A stretch of 64,000 nt of DNA from Cordilura impudica. Its lineage: Eukaryota > Arthropoda > Insecta > Diptera > Scathophagidae. The notes under the pieces were generated by a model. The model did no database searches, had not been told where the DNA came from, and saw nothing but the letters and a program-made list of their open reading frames with translations. The translations under genes and the position numbers were made by a program. The stretch lies in the NCBI GenBank assembly GCA_963682025.1, contig OY821519.1:166902479-166966478 (forward strand), read 5' to 3'. The first letter of the stretch is position 1. Each line of letters opens with the position of its first letter. This document shows, in pieces, positions 11,187 through 19,621 of the stretch.

Positions 11187-14100
11187 ATGGCGACTGCACA
11201 AATTACACAAATAATTGGTAAAGTGCCTAGCTTTGACCATACGCAAAATAATTGGTCAATTTTTGAAAACCAAATGGAACAATTTCTGGTGGCGAATGAT
11301 ATAACAAATATCGTTCAAAAGAAGGCAATTCTATTGACGTCATTGTGCGAAACGTCATACATGCTGTTACAAAATTTGGTGAGTCCGGCAAAAATAGAAG
11401 ATGCTACAACAACTTATGCTAAGTGTGTAGAGGTGATGAAAAAACACTTTAAGCCACCAACATCAGGTTTTGCAGAAAGGTATAAATTTTACAATGCTTC
11501 GAAAGCAGCTACGGAAACAATAAATGAATGGGCCGTACGTGTTCGATCATTAGCAGTGAATTGTGAGTTTGGCACAAGTTTATCAACAGCAATTCGAGAT
11601 AAATTTGTAATGGGTTTGGAGAAAGGTCCGGCCCGGGACAAAATTTTTTTGGAGTCGGTGGAGTGTACTTTTGAAAAAGTAATTGAAATTGCGAACAATG
11701 TAGAATATGCAAAGCACCAATATGACACAGTGTCAGTAAAAGAAGAACAAGTGAATTTTATCAAAAAAGCAAATGGCGGTAGAGACAAAAAAGAATGGCA
11801 AAACAAGATGACGCAGCAACGAAACAGGAAAGGTGATCAACAATGTGAAGTCTGCGGCTACAAAAACCATAAAAGCGAGCAGTGTAAGTTTAGAAATTAT
11901 AAGTGTAATAAATGTCAGCAAAAGGGTCATTTAAAAAAAATGTGCAAAGCAAAGCAAATTAATTTCTTAGAAAATGTTGATAGAGAGCTAAGTCTATTTT
12001 CTTTTATAAGTCCAAAAGATGGACCAATTAAAATTAAAGTATATATTAATAATAAAGCTTTTAATATGGAGCTGGATACGGGTTCAGAAAATAATGTAAT
12101 TTCGGAAAATACATACAAGACTACTTTCAGTAATTATAGTCTTCGGAAAATAGACGTGCTATTGAAAGCTTATAATGGTACAAACATAATTCCTATTGGA
12201 GCTTGTGATGTATTAGTTCAATATGGTAATAAAGAAAAACTCATTCCAATTATGGTTATTAAACATGGTGGTCCACCACTGTTGGGAAGAAACTTTTTGA
12301 AAACGTTTGAGATTGAAATTTGTAATATCAATTATTCATCAGAACTTCAAGTGGTAAAAAGTAACCCAATTGTAATGAAATTTAACAAATTGTTTGATGG
12401 TGGTTTAGGACTATTTAAAATGAGTAAGGCCATGTTAAATATTAAAGAGGGCGCTGTTCCAAAATTTTGTAGACCTAGGCCGTTGCCGTTAGCAATTAAA
12501 GACAAAGTTGAAGTTGGACTAGATGATTTAGTAAAGTTGAAAATTTTAAAACCGGTTGAATATAGCGAATGGGGAACGCCAATAGTACCAATTTTAAAAA
12601 AAGACGGTAGTGTTAGGATTTGCGGAGATTTTAAGGTAACATTGAACCCATACCTAATGATAGAAAAGTATCCTTTGCCCCGAATTGAAGAAATTTTTTC
12701 TAAATTGCATGGTGGGGAGGAATTTACAAAACTGGATTTAAGTATGGCCTACCAACAAATAGAATTAGATGAGGAATCTCGTAAATATACAACTATCTCT
12801 ACTTCCAAAGGTCTTTTTTAGTATACCCGACTTATTTATGGTTTAGCTTCAGCTCCCGCGATCTTTCAAAAGATTATGGATTCACTGTTGGCAGGTATGA
12901 ACGGCGTTGTGGTATTTTTACATGACATTTTAATTAGCGCTCCCAATCGTAAACTGCATAATGAACGTCTCGAACGAGTTTTAAATATTTTGAGCGATGC
13001 AGGTTTTAAATTGTCACCCGGAAAATGTGAGTTTTTCTGTAAGAAAATAAAATATTTAGGTCACGTTATTGATAAAATGGGGTTGCATATGAACCCCGAA
13101 AAAGTGAGGGACATTTCTATGATTCCGAATCCGGAGAATGGCAAAGAGCTTCAAGCGTTTTTAGGGGTGGTGAATTTTTATAGAAGGTTTTTACCAGATG
13201 TGTCTACATTGCTACATCCTTTGCATCAGTTACTCAGAGCCGATACTGAATTTAAATGGACTCGAGATTGCTCTAGGGCCGTGGAAAAGCTAAAAAATAG
13301 CCTAGTAGCTGAAAATTGTTTAGCGCATTTTAATGCCAAGTTTAAAACAAAATTAACGGTAGATGCCAATCCGGTAGGTGTAGGGGCTGTCTTGTCACAG
13401 ATAAATGATAATGGCGACGAAAGACCAGTTGAGTTCGCTTCTAGGACGTTAACAGATACGGAAAAAAGATATTCACAATTAGATCGTGAAGCCGTGTCAA
13501 TTTTGTTTGGGGTAAAAAAGTTTCACCAGTATTTGTATGGGCGTCATTTTACGTTAGTTACGGATAACAAACCTTTGCATCACATTTTTAATCTTAAAAA
13601 GGGAATCCCTGTAATGGCATCAAATAGATTGCAGCGTATAGCATTAACCTTGTCGGGATATCAATTTGATATTTCTCATATTAAATCGAAAAGTAATGTA
13701 GCTGATTATTTTTCAAGATACCCGCGGAAATCAGATTTCAAACGGGATGACTTTCCAACAGATTTATACGTCAATTATTTTAAAGAGATTCAAAAAGATA
13801 ACAACATGTTAAATTTTGAAACCATCAGTTTAGAAACTGAAAGAGATGCCGTGTTAAAAAAAGTTCGAAAATACATTGAATCAGGCTGGCCTGCTAAGTG
13901 TTCTGATACCGAAGTGCTTCCGTATTTCTTAAAAAGAAACGAAATGTCGGTTGAAGCTAACAGTTTGTTTTGGGGCTATAGGGTGGTTGTACCTCACAAA
14001 TTGAGAAGTGAGGTTGTCAATTTTTTGCATGCATCACATATGGGCATCGTAAAAATGAAGGCGATGGCTCGTGAATGTTGTTGGTGGCCAAAACAAGATT

Positions 14101-15171
14101 TAGAAGAAATTGTTAGGTTTTGTGAACCATGTTTAATGACCCGACCAAATCCACCCCAGCAAGAGTTAATTCCTTGGCCTAGAACAGATGAAGTTTGGTC
14201 AAGAGTACACATAGATTTTTTCGGACCGTTTTTAAAACGTTGGTGCTTAGTTGTGGTGGACAGTACCAGTAAATGGATTGAGTTCATAGATATGGGTACG
14301 AATGTAACAAGTCGCGCGGTTATTCCAGTTCTAAGGGAATTGTTTGCCCGTTTTGGTTTACCAAAATGTATCGTTTCGGATAATGGCACGTCTTTTGTGT
14401 CAAATGAATTTAAATTTTTTTTTAAAACATAACGGTATTGAACACATTACAACTCCAGTAGGGCATCCAGCTACTAACGGACAGGCCGAAAATTCAGTAA
14501 AAACCATTGAAAATGCTCTCAAGCGAAGTTTAAATAATGTACCAGTATCTGAATTCAATAGTGTGCTCTGTAGATTTTTATTTGATTACAGAAACACAGT
14601 ACATTCTAGTACTGGTGTTTCCCCGGTTCAATTAATGTTTAACAAATGCAAATTAAGAACCAGGCTTGATTTAATTAATTCAAAGCGTAGAGTAGAAAAA
14701 CTGAATAAAGATCAAGTCAAAATACGAGCTAAAAATAAACAAAAAAATCAGATTAAATTTCATAAAGGAAATAAGAAAAATGTTTTTAACGAAGAGGAAA
14801 AAGTTATATGTAAAGATTATTCAATTCCTGGAAAAGTTTCGTGGATGAGAGGCTCAGTGCTTAAAAAACTTGGTAAGCAAACCTATTTAATAAAAACGAA
14901 AAGTAATAAAACATGGAAAAGGCACGCAAACCAAATTATTTTATGCAGTGAACCTCTAAATGAAAAAAGTGAAATTCCAACAACTATGTTAGATCCGTTG
15001 CAAAAAATTTCACCAAGTATCCAGCAAAGTAGTGAAGATCAAGTTGAACAAAACCATGTTGAAAATAAAGAAGAAAATATTGTAACTATTGAAAACACAC
15101 CAAAAGAAAATGAATTTCCAGACGAAATTGTTAAATATAATTTAAGAGAAAGAAAAACTAGAAAAATATAA
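11187..15171 (+). pseudogene. gag-pol of element C (gypsy-type), three lesions
   Basis: The ATG at 11187 opens a fused gag-pol. Domains in order: gag-like region (1-215); two CCHC knuckles (220-253, CEVCGYKNHKSEQC and CNKCQQKGHLKKMC); aspartic protease (about 297, ELDTGSENN); RT (about 430 on); RNase H (LTVDANPVGVGAVLSQ); integrase zinc site (HASHMG to CEPC) and DDE core (HIDFFGP, VSDNGTSF, GQAENSVK). The lesions are: an in-frame TAG at 12819-12821 inside RT; the RT active-site motif reads FLHD with His at 12921-12923 where family members have Asp; and a frameshift in the T-run near 14410-14420 inside integrase. The C-terminal tail (to 15171) is highly charged. The copy cannot supply active polymerase or integrase. 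Confidence 0.92.
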
Positions 15172-15227
15172 ATAAGATGTAAAAAAAAATCATATGGGGT
15201 GAGAAACAAATTTATGAAGGGGGTAAC

Positions 15228-15560
15228 TGTAGGGTATTTACTGATGATCATTAATCTTAACTGTTAGTATAAGCAAAACTATGTATGTAAAACTATATGC
15301 AATCGCAATTGAGTACAGGTTTTGACATTGTATATGAGTACCTGTATTAAATATTGTAGTTATGTAGTTTGTAACAACAACCGCAAAGAGATTACTTTTC
15401 GCAAGTACATTGTACATTTATTCTTTTCAACTCACTCACTATTTGTACAGCAAAGAAATTGTAAGAAAAAAACAGAAGTTAAAATAAGTTTCTAATTTTA
15501 ATAAATTAAATATATAATAAACTATCATCGTGTATATCATTGAAAGCTGAGTTTATTACA
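15228..15560 (+). repeat. 3' LTR of element C
   Basis: 333 bp matching 10773-11105. It is preceded by a purine-rich tract (GAAGGGGGTAAC) and followed by target duplication TAATT at 15561-15565. Confidence 0.92.
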
Positions 15561-15978
15561 TAATTAATTGTGTGTTACTTGCTGTATTTAATTCATTTTG
15601 TTTGTCATACACCTCAGCGATATCATCGTGATCCGGCGTGCCAGCTACGTATTTCAGGGCAGTCCCAATAATATTAATGCTACGTGCATGTCTGTGGTGT
15701 ATGTGCAAGGATTCTATTGCTTTTTGCATTTGGTCAACATCTGATTCTAGTAGTTTCCGCATGTGTGACTTTGGTAATAGGTCTGTTAGGTTTCTAGTCT
15801 CATCTGCTATGGTTGTAAAATTTAGTAGGTCTGTTACATGGGCCAGAACTTCATAAGCGTCAAAAATTGCTACATTTCCATCTGCTATCGGGATATAGCG
15901 TGAGGTAGAATAATCCAGGATGGCAGCATAGTTGGTGGATATAATTGTTGTAAGTATTAGAGTGAAATAATTCCTCAT
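15561..15978 (-). pseudogene. env of element A, N-terminal part
   Basis: Starts at the ATG at 15978 (minus) with a hydrophobic signal peptide (residues 1-18). A furin-like RHAR site lies at residues 96-99, followed at once by a fusion-peptide-like stretch (IIGTALKYVAGTPDHDD), the pattern of Baculo_F/errantivirus Env proteins. The reading frame is cut at about residue 139 by LTR element C; the rest of env resumes beyond that insertion at 10772. A CTGCAG lies just upstream of the ATG and could be the remnant of a splice acceptor, but this is not proven. It is called a pseudogene because of the insertion and the frameshift in the downstream part. Confidence 0.85.
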
Positions 15979-16143
15979 GTTGTTCCTCAGCTGCAGTAAT
16001 ATGACTTGTAGGATAAAAGTAAATTAGGCTCCTTTCTTTGGCAGTTGGGATTTACCTCGGCTTTATTTATTTCAGCTTGATTTTAAACTTTGGGTTTTTC
16101 ACAGTCTTGTGACTTTCTTTGTTTAATTTTTATTTGAGTTTTT

Positions 16144-16461
16144 AGCACTGTGTTCTTTTATTTTTAGTTCGAAACTTTATTTAAAATATATCCATTTGAG
16201 CACTATGTGCCTTCAGTTTAAAACTTTATTATTTTTAAAAAATATTTATTTGAGCACTATGTGCTTATTTTTGTTCAAAACTAAATATTTTTTTGAACAC
16301 TATGTTCTTTTATTTTGCTTTCAAAACCTTTTTTTTTGTTGAGCACTGTGTTCTTTTATTTTTAGTTCAAAACCTTATTTAAAAAATATTCATTTGAGCA
16401 CTATGTGCCTTTAGTCCAAAACTTTATTATTTTAAAAAATATTTATTTGAGCACTATGTGC
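16144..16461 (-). promoter_or_regulatory. Leader array of GCACATAGTGCTC-type motifs (element A)
   Basis: At least seven copies of GAGCACTATGTGC or close variants occur on the plus strand at about 16144, 16198, 16252, 16295, 16341, 16396 and 16449, spaced about 43-55 bp, each followed by an AT-rich spacer. The core GCAC-ATA-GTGC is an inverted repeat. The array lies in the untranslated leader between primer site and env. The gypsy errantivirus carries its Su(Hw) insulator repeats in the same position, but this motif is different, so any protein-binding or insulator role is inference. Confidence 0.6.
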
Positions 16462-16470
16462 CCTTTTTCT

Positions 16471-16488
16471 AGCCCCACGTTGGGCGCC
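16471..16488 (-). other. Primer binding site of element A (tRNA-Lys type)
   Basis: On the minus strand the bases after the LTR read GGCGCCCAACGTGGGGCT, the pattern complementary to the 3' end of insect tRNA-Lys. It adjoins the LTR end at 16489. Element B has a shorter match at the same place. Confidence 0.8.
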
Positions 16489-17040
16489 AATTACTTTCCT
16501 GCCCAATTCTGATAAATTAAAACAAAGATTTAATGCTGGTACTTAACTTGTATTTTAAATTTATTTAATTTTACTATTCATAAAGTTTATTATTTTAAAA
16601 ATTACTCAAATTTATTTAAATGTTTTTACAAAATATTTATCTCGCTATGCGAGCTGAGTTGAATGCCGAAATTGAACTAACCCTTTAATCATTTTTCAAA
16701 ACATATTTAAGGAGATCCACAACTTCAAATGCAAATAAAAATAAAAACAATTATGGTTGTCAGCATAACCAGCGTCACACTTTCGTGTGAACGAAAGGTA
16801 AAAACAAAAATGCAAGGTAGCGTCTGGGGCAAGTTAAATATTTTAACTTATAAATTTTTTATTGCGCGTGCAGCGCTCATTTTTAGAGAAATATTTTGGG
16901 GTTCACATTTCATGTGAACCGAATGTTAAACAAAATGCAAGATAGCGTCTGCTATGAATTTATAATTTTAATTTTAATGTTTTTTGTTGCGCGTGTAGCG
17001 CAACAGGAATTTGAAATGGTTGCACTTCCGTACCTTAACT
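16489..17040 (-). repeat. 5' LTR of element A
   Basis: 552-bp LTR, starting AGTTAAGG at 17040 (minus) and ending AAAGTAATT at 16489. It matches 9196-9771 except for substitutions and a missing segment of roughly 24 nt near 17000. The target duplication TATA follows at 17041-17044. It should carry the promoter of the element. Confidence 0.9.
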
Positions 17041-17044
17041 TATA

Positions 17045-17307
17045 TTTGAAAGATACAACAGTATATTCGAAATTATCTTATTTTTAATTAGCAAGTAGCA
17101 TTTACATTTAATGTGTATTAGAGTAAAACATTTATAACTCTAAGAATTCCTATGTGATTTTGACTATTGTATCCATCGTTATCGAAAAAAAAGGCTCAAA
17201 TAAAAGTTTACTTACTCATTTACACAAGTCGCGGCCGCTCGAAATTGTTGCCGGCGTTAGATTGAATACCGTTGGCTTCGTTCTCCGCCAGCGGAATAGC
17301 TAAAGGT
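17045..17307 (+). promoter_or_regulatory. Probable S1P promoter and 5' UTR region
   Basis: This 263-bp gap separates the LTR of element A from the S1P start codon. Its last 80 bp are much richer in GC (CGCGGCCGCTCG onward) than the surroundings, as expected for a conserved 5' UTR. No TATA box was identified with confidence. Element A is therefore inserted inside or at the edge of the S1P upstream region. Confidence 0.4.
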
Positions 17308-18104
17308 ATGTACTTCAACATAAATGTGTGGATATTATTTGTCTACATAAATTTTTCATTCAACTTCCGAGTTGGACAAGCATTTCGGGAAAAAATTGTT
17401 GGCGAATCCAATTTGGATGTTGTATTTAGCGTTCACAACGTACCACACGAATATCTCGTAACATTTAAGAATTACTACTGGCGACAGACAAGGCGAAGAT
17501 ATATAGAAGCAGCATTCCTAAAACATAATGTAAAGGTTTTTATTTCGTCTAAGTGCAGAAATATTAATATTTTATTTTAATTAAGGTTTCGAGTTGGACA
17601 ATCCTCGCACGAACAAATCTGTCTAATCTGTATCCGAGTGATTTCGATGTGGTTAAATCAATAGGCGAAGGCGTCGAACATGTTTTAAGGTCTCACCCAG
17701 CTATTAAAAGCGTCTCGTTTCATTACGAAATTCAGAGAAAACTGAAATATAGCAAATTAGGCAATTATTCTAATATGTACATGGAAGGAAATGTATACAA
17801 TATTCGCCATTTGCTTGGGGTCTTACCTAGTCAGATAACAGACACATTAAACGCTAATGTTTTATGGGATCGTGGCATAACTGGAAAAGGTATAAAAGTT
17901 GCTGTATTTGATACTGGATTATCAAAAGAACATCCACATTTCCGAAATGTCAAAGAACGAACAAATTGGACAAATGAAAAATCCCTCGACGATGCTGTTA
18001 GTCATGGGACATTTGTTTCCGGCATAATCGCGTCATGTAAGGAGTGTTTGGGGTTGGCACCCGATGTTGAACTTCATATATTTAGGGTGTTTACAAATAT
18101 TCAG
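17308..18104 (+). CDS. S1P: Membrane-bound transcription factor site-1 protease, first two coding exons (partial)
   Basis: Exon 1 is 17308-17535, the intron 17536-17585 (GT to AG, 50 bp), and exon 2 is 17586-18104, ending at a consensus donor (CAG/GTCAGT). The ATG at 17308 opens a hydrophobic signal-peptide-like N-terminus, then a conserved prodomain. Exon 2 contains the start of the subtilisin-like domain: catalytic Asp in VAVFDTGLS, the motif PHFRNVKERTNWTNE, catalytic His in SHGTFVSG, and APDVELHIFRVFTN. S1P cleaves SREBP and ATF6 precursors in the Golgi lumen. The exons for the catalytic Ser and the C-terminal membrane anchor are not in the window. Either the next intron exceeds 45 kb or the gene is truncated by the transposon nest that starts 268 bp downstream. 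Confidence 0.9.
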
Positions 18105-18372
18105 GTCAGTATAAATTTTGCTTCAACTTGTAGTTGATCATTTCAAGTTAATTTTTATACATTATACTAGGGTTGTTAACAGGTTACAAATTGTTCGATT
18201 GATCAAACACCCAATTCAAACTATTTTTACGACATCGCTTTTCTTAAATTATCTTTTGAAGTTGCTACTAAAAACCTTTTGCATTCATACGATGATTTTT
18301 AGTTACATGTCTTTTTGCACGTTTTTCTTTTAATCTGCTTTAGTTTATTTTTCTCCTTAAGAAAAATATAAA
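18105..18372 (+). other. S1P intron start, nothing else seen
   Basis: Begins with the splice donor GTCAGT and is AT-rich without features up to the left TIR of transposon X. Confidence 0.6.
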
Positions 18373-18410
18373 ATATATCGTCAGATGAAATGCAAAACCA
18401 CGTAACTAAC
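18373..18410. repeat. Left TIR of transposon X
   Basis: Begins ATATATCGTCAGATGAAATG and ends ACCACGTAACTAAC. It is the inverted match of 51528-51565 with two mismatches in 38. Confidence 0.8.
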
Positions 18411-18819
18411 ATTTTTACCATTTTACAGGAGAAACAAAAAATGTAATTTATTGAAAAATAAATGCAATTTTGGTAATCAAATATCGCAGATTTACTAAAT
18501 ATAGATCGATAAATTCATTTCTGGAATAAAAATAATTATTAATGTGTCAAAGAGTAACGTTAGTTACGTGCTTTTGAACTCGTATTTTCTACAACAAAAA
18601 CACGTAACTACAATGAAATTTTTTTAAGTTTCAAAGAAAATTTTGTTTTGCATTTGTAAAATTTAGAATAATAGAAGTTCTGTTGTTATTTATTATATCG
18701 CTTTACATATTTATGTATTTTTTTTTTTTGCGAAATATGAAAATAAAAAATGATTTACGAAAACAAAAGATAATTCACAACAATAACTACAATACAAATA
18801 AAAGAAAAAAAAACCTTAA

Positions 18820-19403
18820 CTAGTTCTCAAATGGAATTTCATTGCAATAAGAATGACAATCGGGTGGAAGAAATGGTTTAAGGTCCTGAAGATGTTGCCA
18901 TTTTTTGCTTGAAATTTTTATTATTTGTAAATGCAACTCCAAAGGTTCAAACGATTTTAATTTGTTTCCAATTCTTGGCGGAAGTTCCTTATACTCATCT
19001 GTTGCATTTACTTTCATACTTTCTATTTCATTTCTGTGTTCGTTAAACTGATTTTGTGATAAGTTTTTTGCTTTAAATTTTAAGCAGATATCGCACTGAT
19101 CATTTCTCGGCTTAAATAATGAGTAGTTGCCCTCCTTCAATGTTGCCATAAAATTTGGGAAGGAAACTGGAATAATGACATTTTCTTCATTTGCCTTACA
19201 TTCTTGCAAATATAAATTAAAAATTTGTCTATAGGTAGTAAAATTCGTCTCAAAATATTTTTTTTTTTGTATAATTTCGTCGATAGTTCGATTCGATTTT
19301 GGGCATATCCTCTAGCCAATTTTTCAAAAAATTAATTCGTTTCTCGTACTGAACCGTTTTACCTCTGTTGTCACTACTTTTAGAAATGCCTTGATCTGCT
19401 GTC
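18820..19403 (-). pseudogene. Transposon X transposase, C-terminal part
   Basis: On the minus strand an open frame runs from the retrotransposon insertion point (about 19403, TADQGISKSSDNRGK) through NWLEDMPKIESNYRRNYTKKKYFE, LFKPRNDQCDICLKFKAKNLS and FNEHRNEIE, ending at a stop at 18820. The pattern of an ESxY motif, a KYF/KYL motif, and a Pro-rich stretch with DxCxxC is one I recognise from insect transposase-like proteins of unnamed function. The N-terminal half lies 31 kb away at 50689-51170 and is repeated in every unit of the array. The protein appears shorter at the C-terminus than its relatives. It cannot be expressed as one protein in this arrangement. Confidence 0.65.
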
Positions 19404-19407
19404 CATA

Positions 19408-19433
19408 TTTAGTTTAGTTTATTTATTTAGTAG
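19408..19433 (-). other. Probable 3' tail of the non-LTR retrotransposon
   Basis: On the minus strand this reads CTACTAAATAAATAAACTAA and onward, an A-rich short-repeat tail, directly followed by the resumed transposon X coding frame. It is separated from the rest of the retrotransposon (24145 on) by Tigger copy 2, whose TA duplication lies at 19434-19435 and 24143-24144. Confidence 0.6.
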
Positions 19434-19621
19434 TACAGTCGAACTTCCATAACTCGAATCATCATTATCCCAAAAAAAACTACGACTTACGGAGACTTCG
19501 AGTTACAGAAAAATGTTTGAAAAAAAATAATCAATTGCAACCATGTGTTTATAGTTTGAATTTTTTATTTAAAACATGTACTAACTGAAAACTACATACC
19601 AAGCTACAATGAAGTAAAATA

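Larger units (their letters stand above)
10773..15560 (+). mobile_element. LTR element C: Ty3/gypsy-type, inserted in env of element A
   Basis: A 4788-bp element with equal-length LTRs of 333 bp (10773-11105 and 15228-15560) beginning TGTAGGG and ending TTATTACA. It is flanked by the 5-bp duplication TAATT (10768-10772 and 15561-15565). The internal order is primer site, fused gag-pol, purine tract (about 15216-15227). Only four LTR substitutions were counted by eye (about 1.2%), so the insertion is younger than element A. There is no env. It resembles the single-ORF gypsy elements annotated as K02A2.6-like; finer clade placement is not attempted. Confidence 0.92.
9196..17040 (-). mobile_element. 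LTR element A: errantivirus-like, env-only, interrupted by element C
   Basis: Direct LTRs lie at 9196-9771 and 16489-17040, with the 4-bp duplication TATA at 9192-9195 and 17041-17044. On the minus strand the order is LTR, tRNA-Lys-type primer site, a leader of about 500 nt with a repeated motif, env, purine tract (AAAGGGGGGAAC) and LTR. No gag or pol is present. Without inserted element C the unit would be about 3.05 kb against the 7 kb or so usual for errantiviruses. The LTRs begin AGTTAAGG, differ by scattered substitutions and by an indel of roughly 24 nt, so the insertion is not very recent. Lack of gag-pol could reflect an internal deletion or copying of a spliced env RNA. Confidence 0.88.
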
